Shown here: positions 52,838 to 62,133 of the stretch, piece after piece
Layout of the letters: every line of letters begins with the position of its first letter
How positions within the stretch are numbered: position 1 is the stretch's first letter
Origin: Spirosoma endophyticum
GTDB lineage: Bacteria; Bacteroidota; Bacteroidia; Cytophagales; Spirosomataceae
Assembly: GCF_900112365.1 (NCBI RefSeq)
Contig: NZ_FOLQ01000004.1
Location: 434,001 to 498,000 of the forward strand
Direction: 5' to 3'
Length of the DNA: 64,000 nt
The notes under the pieces: generated by a model
What the model was told of the DNA's origin: nothing
The model's database searches: none
The model's input: the letters and a program-made list of their open reading frames with translations, nothing else
Translations under genes and position numbers: made by a program

Positions 52838-54085
52838 ATGCAGACACTCTCCCCCACTTCATCCCGCGTTTCATACCGCCCCTTATTTGCCCTACCGGTG
52901 ATCGTATCGGCGTTGGGCTTCTTCGTCGATGTGTATGATATGCTGATTTTCAGTATTGTGCGCGTCCCAAGTTTGCAGTCACTGGGCTTGTCAGAAGCCG
53001 ATGTGTCGAAAGCGGGCACGTTTATTCTGAACTGTCAGCAGGCGGGATTACTGGTAGGTGGTTTTCTGTGGGGCGTCCTAGGCGACAAACGCGGGCGTAT
53101 GTCTGTGCTCTTTGGCAGTATCATTACGTATTCGCTGACCAACATTGCCTGTGGGTTTGTACAGGACGTAAATACCTACGCTTTTCTTCGGTTTCTGGCT
53201 GGCGTTGGTTTGTCCGGTGAAATTGGAGCCGCCATGGTACTCGTTTCCGAGATTTTGCCCAAAGCGATACGTAGTTATGGTTCGTCCATGGTAGCGGGCA
53301 TCGGCTACCTTGGCGCGGGGGTCGCTTACCTGACTGTCGAATATTTTAACTGGCGAACGGCATTCTGGGTGGGTGGCGGCATGGGCCTCGCTCTGTTACT
53401 ACTGCGTGTAAGCGTTTTTGAATCGGGATTATTCAACCGGATGAAAACTGACCACAAAAGTGTCAGCCGGGGCAATTTCCTTTACTTTTTCAGTAGTTGG
53501 CCACAGGCGATCAAATACCTCCGCTGCGTATCAGTGGGTATTCCGACCTGGTTCATCGTTGGGATTCTGGCTACGTTCGCCAACGAGTTTGGGCAGGAAT
53601 TGGGTATTGCAGAAGGCATAAAACCCGGCCGGTGCGTCATGATGATTTATGTGGGTCTGGCCGGCGGTGATTTGCTTAGTGGGCCAATAAGTCAGTGGCT
53701 GCAATCGCGACTGAAAGCCATTACAGGGCTCTTAATTTTTAGTGCGCTTCTCAGCGGGATTTACCTGTTTGGAGGCATTCACACCGCCAGTGGCATTTAT
53801 ACAGTTTGCCTGTTAGCAGGTTTCTGTACGGGATACATTGCCATGTTCCTGACGATGGTGGCCGAACTATACGGTACGAACCTTCGCAACACCGCTACTA
53901 CGTCGGTGCCAAGCGTCGTTCGGGGTACACTTATTCCGATGACGTTGCTATTTCAGGCACTTAAACCGTCGATGGGCGCGCTAGTCGCGGCAGGGTTGCT
54001 TGGAGCTGTCGTTTATGGACTTTCGTTCTGGTCACTCAGCCAAATGGACGAGACATTTGGCAAAGATTTAGACTTCGTAGAGTGA
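52838..54085 (+). CDS. MFS transporter, second of three paralogues
   Basis: The 415-residue protein has the same layout as the first: FFVDVYDMLIF, GDKRGRMSVLFGSIITYS, LAGVGLSGEIGAAMVLVSEILPKAIR. The residues at the third motif differ (AAMV in place of AGIT), which may alter specificity. It follows the first MFS gene after 62 bp with a hairpin between. The acidic end GKDLDFVE is shared by all three. Confidence 0.9.
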   Translation: MQTLSPTSSRVSYRPLFALPVIVSALGFFVDVYDMLIFSIVRVPSLQSLGLSEADVSKAGTFILNCQQAGLLVGGFLWGVLGDKRGRMSVLFGSIITYSLTNIACGFVQDVNTYAFLRFLAGVGLSGEIGAAMVLVSEILPKAIRSYGSSMVAGIGYLGAGVAYLTVEYFNWRTAFWVGGGMGLALLLLRVSVFESGLFNRMKTDHKSVSRGNFLYFFSSWPQAIKYLRCVSVGIPTWFIVGILATFANEFGQELGIAEGIKPGRCVMMIYVGLAGGDLLSGPISQWLQSRLKAITGLLIFSALLSGIYLFGGIHTASGIYTVCLLAGFCTGYIAMFLTMVAELYGTNLRNTATTSVPSVVRGTLIPMTLLFQALKPSMGALVAAGLLGAVVYGLSFWSLSQMDETFGKDLDFVE

Positions 54086-54199
54086 CGTTTAACCGCTCAT
54101 CCTTTTCTTAAGCCGTTGCTCCCAAACGACAGCGGCTGGCAGTTTCATTGGCATCATTGGTTCGACAATAAAGGTTTTAAACTTAATCTTTTCAGACCA

Positions 54200-54610
54200 A
54201 TGAAAACGTCCATCAAACTGATTGCCAGCGCATTACTATTAACAATAAGCCTATCTGTATCATCCTTTGGCAAGGGCCAGGATGACCACTTGACAAAGGC
54301 TTTTGTCGCAGCCATGTTTCCCGCGAACAATACGTCCAAGCTATGGCTTTGCCTGGAAAAATATAAGCCCGAAGAGAAAGTTACCCTCGAGGTAGTGAAT
54401 GAGAAAGGTCAGGTTATGTTTCAGGAAATTGTGTCGGGCAAGAGCCGCAAGAAGAGTGCCATCCGTCAGCAGTTCGACATGAGCGAAATCCCCGACGGTA
54501 CGTATACATTCCGTGTATCGGCGGAGAGCCAGAAGGAAGAATTTACGTTTAAACTAGCCACACCAAATCTGGAAGTCAATCAACCCATTCGGCTGGTTGC
54601 CATCAAGTAA
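54200..54610 (+). CDS. Small secreted protein, unknown function
   Basis: The start at 54200 (MKTSIKLIAS) is chosen because a signal peptide follows directly (1-23, SVSSFGK); the longer frame begins with sequence that does not look coding. The 136-residue product then shows a beta-sandwich-like pattern with EKVTLEVVNEKGQVMFQEIV and MSEIPDGTYTFRVSAE, as seen in T9SS-sorted or DUF3244-like modules. No partner is evident other than the flanking transporters. Confidence 0.7.
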   Translation: MKTSIKLIASALLLTISLSVSSFGKGQDDHLTKAFVAAMFPANNTSKLWLCLEKYKPEEKVTLEVVNEKGQVMFQEIVSGKSRKKSAIRQQFDMSEIPDGTYTFRVSAESQKEEFTFKLATPNLEVNQPIRLVAIK

Positions 54611-54620
54611 TTAGCTTTCC

Positions 54621-54670
54621 TGCGTACAGAAAAAGGCACGAAGCGAACTTCGTGCCTTTTTCTGTACGCA
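54621..54670. terminator. 23-bp perfect hairpin terminator
   Basis: Arms 54621-54643 and 54648-54670 are exact reverse complements (TGCGTACAGAAAAAGGCACG and on) with a 4-nt CGAA loop. The arms carry an A-run and a T-run near the loop side. It ends the small secreted gene. Confidence 0.85.
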
Positions 54671-54819
54671 CATTTTTTTGCTAACATTAGCCTGTCAGCC
54701 TCTTCAAATAATACTGGATTTGCTAATCTTTAAATGATTTTGCCCTAGACTAAGCCTATTTGGAGAAATAATTGCTTTTTTACAGGCTGATTTAACATAA
54801 CAATTATAAGACTGTTCCG

Positions 54820-56517
54820 ATGAACCAACTTGCCCTAACCGATTACGTTATTTTCTTCCTGTATTTCATTGGTGTCTCAAGCTATGGCTATTGGATTTAT
54901 CGACGAAATCAAAAAACAAAGCAAGATACCAAAGACTTTTTCCTGGCAGAAGGCTCGCTAACCTGGTGGGCTATTGGAGCCTCGCTCATTGCCTCAAATA
55001 TTTCCGCCGAGCAGTTCATTGGCATGTCGGGTGATGGCTATCGTTTTGGGGTGGCTATTGCTGTGTATGAATGGCTGGCGGCCATTTCCCTGATTATTGT
55101 AGCAGTGTGGTTCATTCCGATTTACCTCAAGAATCGTATCTACACGATGCCCCAGTTTCTGAGTACGCGCTACAACGAAACGGTGAGTTTGATCATGGCC
55201 GTTTTCTGGTTATTTCTCTACGTATTTGTCAACCTGACATCCATTTTATTCCTGGGTGCGCTGGCTATCAGCAGCCTGATAGGGGGAGATAGCTTTCACA
55301 TCGTTATTATTTGCCTGAGCGTGTTCGCTGTTTTCATTACCCTTGGCGGTATGAATGTAATTGGTTACACGGACGTTATTCAGGTGTTGGTCCTCATCAT
55401 TGGCGGTTTGGTTACTACCTATCTGGCCCTGCAACAGGTAAGCCTAACGATGGGACTGGACGGAGGCATTGTTTCAGGATTGGGTGCCATGTTTAAAGAT
55501 GCCGATGACCACTTCCACATGATTTTCGAAAAACCGACTCCCGGTGCTCCCCAGGCCGATATAAAGCGGTATCTGACGTTGCCAGGTATTGCTATGTACC
55601 TTGGTGGCATGTGGGTTGTTAACCTCAACTACTGGGGTTGTAATCAATACATCACCCAACGCGCTTTGGGCGCCGACCTGAAAACTGCCCGTACGGGTAT
55701 CCTCTTTGCGGCCATACTCAAAATTTTCATGCCGATCATTGTGATGCTGCCCGGTATTGCCGCTTACGTAATTCATAAAAACGGTGGACTACAGGGCGAA
55801 ATGCTCCGTAATGGTGTTGTATCGGGCGATAACGCTTATTCGGCAGTACTCACGTTTTTACCAACAGGTCTGAAAGGGTTATCGGTAGCTGCCCTGACGG
55901 CGGCCATTGTGGCTTCGCTGGCGGGTAAGGCCAACTCGATTTCAACCATTTTTACGCTGGATATTTACCAGAAATACATCAATAAAAGCGCCAGTGAATC
56001 CCGTTCGCTCTGGATCGGACGAGTCACGATTCTGGTAGCCGTAGCCCTATCCATTGCCTTGGCCTGGGAGGACGCGCTCGGCATTGGTGGCGAAGGTGGT
56101 TTTACGTTTATTCAAAAATATACCGGCTACATCAGCCCCGGTATATTTGCCGTCTTTTTGCTGGGCTTCTTCTGGAAACGTACCACCGGTATAGCGGCCA
56201 TTGCCGGTATTCTGGGTGGCTTCGGCTTTGCCGTACTGTTCAATAACTTTGCCCCCCGCCTGTTTGGTCCTGAAACGATTATGTATACGGCTTTTCTAAA
56301 CAGTGATGGCGTGTATGAGATCCCGTTCCTGATTGCTATGGGTTGGGCGTTCTTTCTGACAGTTGCCATGATGATACTCATTAGTCTGGCCGGGCCAAAA
56401 ATAAACCCCAAAGGATTGGCCATCGATGCGTCTATGTTCCGCCTGGCACCAACTAACATGGCTATGGTCGTAGTCATTATCATGCTGGTTTCCATGCTCT
56501 ATATCCGATTCTGGTAA
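54820..56517 (+). CDS. Sodium/solute (SGLT-type) symporter
   Basis: The 565-residue protein has 14 predicted membrane helices. SSS-family signatures are DFFLAEGSLTWWAIGASLIASNISAEQFIGMSG in the early part and AALTAAIVASLAGKANSISTIFTLDIYQKYI in the middle. It is like bacterial Na+/galactose or Na+/myo-inositol symporters. It lies between the second and third MFS genes. Sugar uptake is the likely role; the exact substrate is unknown. Confidence 0.92.
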   Translation: MNQLALTDYVIFFLYFIGVSSYGYWIYRRNQKTKQDTKDFFLAEGSLTWWAIGASLIASNISAEQFIGMSGDGYRFGVAIAVYEWLAAISLIIVAVWFIPIYLKNRIYTMPQFLSTRYNETVSLIMAVFWLFLYVFVNLTSILFLGALAISSLIGGDSFHIVIICLSVFAVFITLGGMNVIGYTDVIQVLVLIIGGLVTTYLALQQVSLTMGLDGGIVSGLGAMFKDADDHFHMIFEKPTPGAPQADIKRYLTLPGIAMYLGGMWVVNLNYWGCNQYITQRALGADLKTARTGILFAAILKIFMPIIVMLPGIAAYVIHKNGGLQGEMLRNGVVSGDNAYSAVLTFLPTGLKGLSVAALTAAIVASLAGKANSISTIFTLDIYQKYINKSASESRSLWIGRVTILVAVALSIALAWEDALGIGGEGGFTFIQKYTGYISPGIFAVFLLGFFWKRTTGIAAIAGILGGFGFAVLFNNFAPRLFGPETIMYTAFLNSDGVYEIPFLIAMGWAFFLTVAMMILISLAGPKINPKGLAIDASMFRLAPTNMAMVVVIIMLVSMLYIRFW

Positions 56518-56532
56518 AAAAGAAATAAAATA

Positions 56533-56591
56533 AAACGCCGGAAGCAAACCAACAAGCTTTTGAATAAGGGTACGGTTTTCTTCCGGCGTTT
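56533..56591. terminator. 12-bp hairpin after the sodium symporter
   Basis: AAACGCCGGAAG (56533-56544) and CTTCCGGCGTTT (56580-56591) are exact reverse complements with a 35-nt loop. The right arm ends in TTT. It lies between the symporter stop and the third MFS gene. Confidence 0.6.
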
Positions 56592-56620
56592 CCTATGCGT
56601 ACCCAATAACTCTCTTCACA

Positions 56621-57856
56621 ATGCCCTCCTCCACTACGTCTGTATCACTACGTCCTTTATTTGCGTTGCCGGTTATTGTGGCCGCATTGGGCTATTTTGT
56701 GGATGTATATGACCTGCTTCTGTTCAACATTGTGCGGGTGCCAAGCCTGAAAGATCTGGGTCTTTCCGAAGCTGAAATATCACTGATAGGTGGCCGCATC
56801 CTCAATTTCCAGCAGGCCGGTTTATTAGTGGGTGGCATTCTTTGGGGTATTTTAGGCGATAAGCGTGGCCGATTATCCGTGTTATTTGGTAGCATTATTA
56901 CGTATTCGCTTGCCAATCTGGCCTGCGGTTTTGTGCATGACCCACAGCTCTACGCCTGGCTTCGGTTTGTGGCCGGTTTTGGCCTGGCAGGCGAACTGGG
57001 GGCGGGTATTACGCTCGTCAGTGAAATTTTACCTCCGCACCTACGAGGGTATGGCTCCTCGCTGGTAGCCAGCGTCGGCTTGTTTGGCGCCGTCGTAGCG
57101 TATTTTACAGTGGCCCTCTTCGATTGGCGCACTACCTATTTGATTGGCGGTGGGCTGGGCTTAGGTTTGCTGTTACTACGTGTCAGCGTGCTCGAATCGG
57201 GTATGTTCAAACGCATACAGGGAGTAAACGTGTCGCGGGGTAATTTCTGGGCTTTATTCAAAGACAGGCGCTCTATCTTACGGTACCTCCGCTGCATGGG
57301 TATTGCGCTGCCAACCTATCTGGTTATTGGTATTCTGGCGACGTTCAGCAATGAATTCGGCAAAGCCGTTGGTGTGCAGGAAGTTATTCAACCGGGCCGT
57401 GGTGTCATGTTCACGTATATTGGCGTCGTAGTGGGCGATTTATTTAGCGGAATCCTCAGTCAATGGCTACAATCGCGCCGAAAAGCGATTGGCCTGATGA
57501 TGGGCCTGACACTTGTTTTCGTGTCCATTTACCTGTTCGGCGGCATTCAGTCAGCCAGTGCATTTTATGGCGTATGCACGGCGATGGGTTTTGGCATTGG
57601 CTACATCGCTATGTTCCTGACGATAACGGCCGAGAGTTTCGGTACCAATCTCCGGGCCACCGCCACTACGTCCGTCGCCAATAACGTTCGGGCCACTACG
57701 TTGCTCAGCATTCCTGCGTATCAGGCCATGAAACCGTCCTTGGGTGTCCTTGAGTCAGCCGCCATTGTAGCGCTTGTCTGCTTTGCGCTGGCAGCCTGGT
57801 CGCTGGCAACGATGGAAGAGACATACGGCAAAGAGCTGGATTATGCCGATGTGTAG
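56621..57856 (+). CDS. MFS transporter, third of three paralogues
   Basis: The 411-residue protein matches the first most closely by eye: FFVDVYD is YFVDVYDLLLF here, GDKRGRLSVLFGSIITYSLAN follows, and helix 4 has FGLAGELGAGITLVSEILPPHLR. It ends with GKELDYADV. The position after the sodium symporter suggests the four transporters form one functional cluster. The gene converges on the MDR gene 12 bp away. Confidence 0.9.
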   Translation: MPSSTTSVSLRPLFALPVIVAALGYFVDVYDLLLFNIVRVPSLKDLGLSEAEISLIGGRILNFQQAGLLVGGILWGILGDKRGRLSVLFGSIITYSLANLACGFVHDPQLYAWLRFVAGFGLAGELGAGITLVSEILPPHLRGYGSSLVASVGLFGAVVAYFTVALFDWRTTYLIGGGLGLGLLLLRVSVLESGMFKRIQGVNVSRGNFWALFKDRRSILRYLRCMGIALPTYLVIGILATFSNEFGKAVGVQEVIQPGRGVMFTYIGVVVGDLFSGILSQWLQSRRKAIGLMMGLTLVFVSIYLFGGIQSASAFYGVCTAMGFGIGYIAMFLTITAESFGTNLRATATTSVANNVRATTLLSIPAYQAMKPSLGVLESAAIVALVCFALAAWSLATMEETYGKELDYADV

Positions 57857-57868
57857 CGACTAGTTTCA

Positions 57869-58840
57869 CTACGGCACAATTACCAATCTTTTCCCATTCG
57901 TTTCGCCTTGTTTCCAGGCACGTTCTACGTCTTTTAGGGCTACCGCTTCAGTCTCTACTTTCAGTTTTCCGCTCACGACCAGATCAAAAAGTTGCGGCAA
58001 TATCTCCGTCGGCACTTTTTGCATAACCTCTTTTGAAATGCTGCCTCCACCAACGCCATACAGTTCAATCGCGGCACTTCGTAACGTAGCCGATGAAAGC
58101 TGGATGGTCGGGCCAGCCATTTCGCCCACCGATACGTAGCGTGTCCGATGCGCATCGGCATGTAAATCATTTCCCGTTAATATACCCAGCAAAATTTCGG
58201 CGGGGTAGCCCCAGGTATAGTCAATAATGACGTCGAAAGGTGTTTTTTTCTGTTCTGCTTTTAGCGCAGCCTGCAGGTCGGCATCCGATTGAACCAACGA
58301 AATAACCGTGTCAGCGCCTAGTTCGGGGAGCGTTGCCAATACGTCTGAATTTCGGCCCGTAACAATTACTTTTCCTGCACCGAAGTATTTGGCCAATTGA
58401 ACGGCCATTTTACCCGTCGTGCCTGTCGCGCCATTGATCAGCACAGTTTCGCCTAGCTTTAATCCGGCCCGATGATACAGCGAAAACCAGGCCGATAATC
58501 CCGGATTGGGTAAAGCAGCGGCTGTTACATCGTCAATACCTTCGGGCAAAAGCACGTAGGCTCCTTGTCGAACCAATGTTTTTTCAGCGAGTGTGCCACC
58601 GGCCCGAAACGCATAGATACGGGTGCCATCCGGCAACATGCCGACACCATCGGTTCCCACCACGGCGGGGAGGTTTTTATACCGATCGTAATGCGATCCG
58701 TTAGCTTGAGATCGATCAATATTCTTGATTGATGCGGCTTTCACCGACATCACTACGTCGTTTTCTGTATGTGGAATTGGATCAGCAAAGTTCTCATAAC
58801 GGGGAGTTTCGCCAAATTGATGAATGACTGCGGCTTTCAT
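57869..58840 (-). CDS. Quinone-oxidoreductase-like MDR-family enzyme
   Basis: The start at 58840 (MKAAVIHQFG) matches the family; the longer frame adds 13 non-conserved residues. The 323-residue product has a GroES-like N-terminal part with VGTDGVGMLPDGTRIYAF and a Rossmann site LINGATGTTGKMAVQLAKYFGAG. No zinc-binding cysteines are seen, so it belongs to the zinc-independent quinone oxidoreductase branch and reduces quinones or enals with NADPH. A Crp/Fnr regulator gene lies directly upstream on the same strand. Confidence 0.9.
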   Translation of the reverse strand: MKAAVIHQFGETPRYENFADPIPHTENDVVMSVKAASIKNIDRSQANGSHYDRYKNLPAVVGTDGVGMLPDGTRIYAFRAGGTLAEKTLVRQGAYVLLPEGIDDVTAAALPNPGLSAWFSLYHRAGLKLGETVLINGATGTTGKMAVQLAKYFGAGKVIVTGRNSDVLATLPELGADTVISLVQSDADLQAALKAEQKKTPFDVIIDYTWGYPAEILLGILTGNDLHADAHRTRYVSVGEMAGPTIQLSSATLRSAAIELYGVGGGSISKEVMQKVPTEILPQLFDLVVSGKLKVETEAVALKDVERAWKQGETNGKRLVIVP

Positions 58841-58921
58841 AGTTATCGTTTTTTGTTTGGACAAAGGTCCGCCAGCCATTGCCGTTGGCGCGATAACAAT
58901 TGTTAAGAAATACGGGTAGTA

Positions 58922-59491
58922 TTATTTTTTTTCCGCCAGTACCTTATTCCGGATTCGGCTCAGCGAGACGGGCGTAATACCCAGATAAGAAGCAATGTAA
59001 TGTTGCGGTACGCGCTGGATTATGTGAGGGCTTTCGGCCAGCAGTTCGAGATACCGTTCCTGCGGGTTATTCTTAATATGCGACAGGAAAAGTTTTGAAT
59101 AGTGGTTTAGGCGCTGAAAAATATGCTCCTGCATAAACGCCTGGTAACCCGGAATTTCCTTCACCATCAACTCCAGATTTGACTTTGAAATCACCAGCAA
59201 GGTCGATGGCTCAATACTTTCGATACTAAATAGGCTCGGCTGCCCGGACTTAAAACTTTCTATCGAAGACACGCCCTGATTTTCAAAGAAAAACTGAAAC
59301 GTAACGTCTTTGCCATTGTTGTTGAACCAGATTCGTAAGCAGCCTTTTTTGATAAAATAGGCATTTTTGGACACCTCGCTCTCTTGCAGCAACGTCGTTT
59401 TGGCTGGAACGTTTATCTCCTTAACCAAATGGCGGTAATCGTCCCAATTAAGATCCGATGTAAAGAATTTGTTTGTAGGCTGGTTCGTCAT
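58922..59491 (-). CDS. Crp/Fnr-family transcriptional regulator
   Basis: The start at 59491 (MTNQPTNKF) is preferred over one six codons upstream. The 189-residue protein has a cyclic-nucleotide-binding-type domain (about 20-120; ETTL-like KTTLLQESEVSKNAYFIKKGCLR) and a C-terminal region with HYIASYLGITPVSLSRIR, a helix-turn-helix. No cysteine cluster is present, so it is not an FNR oxygen sensor. It sits just upstream of the MDR enzyme and may control it. Confidence 0.88.
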   Translation of the reverse strand: MTNQPTNKFFTSDLNWDDYRHLVKEINVPAKTTLLQESEVSKNAYFIKKGCLRIWFNNNGKDVTFQFFFENQGVSSIESFKSGQPSLFSIESIEPSTLLVISKSNLELMVKEIPGYQAFMQEHIFQRLNHYSKLFLSHIKNNPQERYLELLAESPHIIQRVPQHYIASYLGITPVSLSRIRNKVLAEKK

Positions 59492-59583
59492 AATGCACAT
59501 ATACTTCACTGGGTTAAAACCCAGCGCAATACATTAATTTTTATCAGTTACATGGCTTTTTCTTTATTAAACGCCAGCAAGTA

Positions 59584-60378
59584 TCACTGCCCCGCGCCCC
59601 AGAAAATGGCGTTTCGAAAAACCGTCACAAAAGCATCATTTTTAAACAAATCGGGGTGGTGACCCATGAACATGTACACGTTGCGAGCCTTCATATGCTC
59701 ATTAGACCAGATAACCGGATGGTCGCCCCCCATTTTCAGGTTTGAATCGGGTGAATAGGTTGACTCATCGACGGTCGCCAGCACGTTCACGTTTGGACGC
59801 GGGCTTTTATCGTAGGTGTACCATTCTTCCTTTTCAACGGTAAACGTAGCCGGTACACCTTTCAGGCAAGGATGATTTTCTGCTTCGACACGCACAGTGG
59901 CTTTGGCGAACGTAGCGATGTAATTTTTGTAACGAATACCACCCATAAATTCCGAGAACCAGGGCCACATCGGGTACCCATCGAACTCGCCCAGTAACGT
60001 AGCGTGATGAAAGCCAACCCACCCACCGCCTTTGCCTTCGATAATGTACTTCTGGAAAGCTGCTTTGGCGGTATCGGTCCACCTATACGGCGGATAATTC
60101 AGTTGAATGAACAACTGATAGTGGGCCAGAAACTGGTCGTTTATTGGCTCTGTGTTTTCAATATAATCAATCGTGAAATTAGCTGAAGCCGCTACGTGGG
60201 TAAGCCATTTCTTTGCTTCAGCGACGAAAGGGGCATGAACACCTCCCCCTTTTTCGGCAAGAGCCACTACCCTAAATTGAGGCTTTTTCGGTTGAGCAAA
60301 GGCCGTTAATCCCAAACCAGCAAATAGAAGTAAAATTTGAAAACTGACGATAAACGTTGCTTCGATCTGCTTTTTCAT
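59584..60378 (-). CDS. ThuA-domain protein, probably secreted
   Basis: The start at 60378 (MKKQIEATF) gives a signal peptide ending LTAFAQ. The 264-residue product has the ThuA-like glutamine-amidotransferase fold: VVALAEKGGGVHAPFVAEAKKWL, GKGGGWVGFHHATLLGEFDGYP, PVIWSNEHMKARNVYMFMGHHPDLF. ThuA proteins are linked to trehalose or trehalulose use in rhizobia, but members from Bacteroidota lack a proven role. The ATG 31 codons upstream is rejected because it would precede the signal. Confidence 0.85.
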   Translation of the reverse strand: MKKQIEATFIVSFQILLLFAGLGLTAFAQPKKPQFRVVALAEKGGGVHAPFVAEAKKWLTHVAASANFTIDYIENTEPINDQFLAHYQLFIQLNYPPYRWTDTAKAAFQKYIIEGKGGGWVGFHHATLLGEFDGYPMWPWFSEFMGGIRYKNYIATFAKATVRVEAENHPCLKGVPATFTVEKEEWYTYDKSPRPNVNVLATVDESTYSPDSNLKMGGDHPVIWSNEHMKARNVYMFMGHHPDLFKNDAFVTVFRNAIFWGAGQ

Positions 60379-60488
60379 ACCTTCTAGTTGTCGCTCAGTA
60401 GATAAGTGCCTAAAGTAAGGTCTACGAGCAAAAATCACGAGAAAAGTTATCAGGATAGTGTCTATAGACAATTAATTGTGGCTTACTC

Positions 60489-62012
60489 TCAACGAATCAA
60501 ACTGAGAACCCCCTGCTTCTGACCAGGTGTTACCTGACGCTCCTGCTTCAACTGATACTGAATGCTCCAGCCATAGACGCCAATTTCGCATAGCTCGCCA
60601 TGATAATATCCATTCCACTGGAATGGAGCCTTATCAGTCTGAAAAATAACCTCGCCCCAACGATTAAAAACTGAGAGCGACGTAATGGTAATATCACCGC
60701 AGCCAAACGCCAGAAAAGTATCATTCTGTCCGTCGTCATTGGGAGTAAAACTGGTGGGGGTATACAGAATGCAATCGCAGGCGCCGTAGGAGATTTCGAC
60801 CGAATCTAAAACGGTCGCACAAGCGTTCTGCACACTTGCCCGATAGACCCCTGAACTGTTTACGGTTCGTGCTACGTCCGCAAATTGATCCTGCCAAGCA
60901 AACGTCCCTTCGGCAATAATTGGCTTAATGGTAACCAATTCGGCTCCACAAAGCGCTTTGTCCGGCCCCAATTCTAGTTGAGGGGGGCGAATGTACTTTA
61001 CCTGAATGGTATCCGACGCCGTACAATTCGCCTGGGTGACCTGAATACTGTACTCACCGGCCTGCTTAACCGTGTAGTTATTTTGCAGCGAACCATCCTG
61101 CCAGCGGTACGTGGCAGCCGTATTTACCGGTACGTTCAACGCCAGCGTTTGTCCGTTGCAGAGTGTGGTATCGGCACCCAGATCAAAGTCCAGCGCATAA
61201 TCAACCTTTATGGAATCAGTCAGCGTTTTACAGGCCGTCACCACCGTTACCGAATACTTGCCGGGTTTGGTCACCAGTAGCGTCGGTTTGCTACTACCGT
61301 CATTCCAGTAATAATAACTGGCATTGGGCACTGTTGCGTCAAGCAGACGAGTACTTTTACGGCCGCACAACGTCGTATCTTTTCCCAGATCAAGCTTGAC
61401 GTGCAAAAGCGAAATATCGTCAATGAACACGTAGTTAAAGCCTAGGAAAGGGGGCGTTTTGAAGAAACTTCCAATCGTTACGTACTCCTCTCCTCCTTTC
61501 GCATTAACAAAACCAGCAATTCGTTGCCACGCTAACCGAGGAATGCTGGAGAGCCTATCGAGAACCTGCGGCCCGACTTTGAACATCTCTGTACTTGCAG
61601 GGGCTATAATCGGTTGAACAGAAAAAGTTGCCCCTATTGTTTCTGTCTGATATTTGTTGGGCGTATCGGTGGCGATGTACATCTCATAATAGTAGCATTC
61701 ATTCGCAACCAGCGGCTTCGTCAGACGGACTCCCAGATATTCGCCCCAGCCCTGGTCGAAAAACAGGCGTGCCAACCCCTGGCCCGTGCGGGGTGGCAAG
61801 GCCATCTGTCCTGAATTAAAACACGTATGGTAGAAATCAGGAGTAGCTCGATTGGGGTTGTACCAGGGGGTAGCTTCTACCAGAAGATTATCCTGCTGGG
61901 GACAGTTTCGATAGGTTTCAAAACTGCCATTCGGAATGAGGTTTTGCCCCATCACGATCTTTGGCAATAACATTACAAGCCAAATCAACAGCCAACTGTA
62001 TCCTCGTTGCAT
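60489..62012 (-). CDS. Secreted T9SS type B sorting-domain protein
   Basis: The 507-residue protein has a signal peptide (1-22, ending VMGQ). Residues 23-205 form an unrecognised domain beginning NLIPNGSFETYRNCP. Three Ig/PKD-like repeats start with LDLGKDTTLC, FDLGADTTLC and LELGPDKALC, at roughly 65-residue spacing. The C-terminal 90 residues are a type B (CHU_C) sorting domain: TPTSFTPNDDGQNDTFLAFGC, SVFNRWGEVIFQ, WNGYYHGELCEIGVYGW. It is therefore exported by the type IX system and fits with the PorP/SprF gene at 12.5 kb. Confidence 0.9.
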   Translation of the reverse strand: MQRGYSWLLIWLVMLLPKIVMGQNLIPNGSFETYRNCPQQDNLLVEATPWYNPNRATPDFYHTCFNSGQMALPPRTGQGLARLFFDQGWGEYLGVRLTKPLVANECYYYEMYIATDTPNKYQTETIGATFSVQPIIAPASTEMFKVGPQVLDRLSSIPRLAWQRIAGFVNAKGGEEYVTIGSFFKTPPFLGFNYVFIDDISLLHVKLDLGKDTTLCGRKSTRLLDATVPNASYYYWNDGSSKPTLLVTKPGKYSVTVVTACKTLTDSIKVDYALDFDLGADTTLCNGQTLALNVPVNTAATYRWQDGSLQNNYTVKQAGEYSIQVTQANCTASDTIQVKYIRPPQLELGPDKALCGAELVTIKPIIAEGTFAWQDQFADVARTVNSSGVYRASVQNACATVLDSVEISYGACDCILYTPTSFTPNDDGQNDTFLAFGCGDITITSLSVFNRWGEVIFQTDKAPFQWNGYYHGELCEIGVYGWSIQYQLKQERQVTPGQKQGVLSLIR

Positions 62013-62133
62013 AGCCCTGAAGCACTCGATCTGGCATCAGGCCCTAATGCCCGAATAACCAAATTAGGGTATCTAAGGTACTGAATTTTTGACCAATACA
62101 GTAGTCAGAGCATGCGCCAAACTGCTAATAAAC

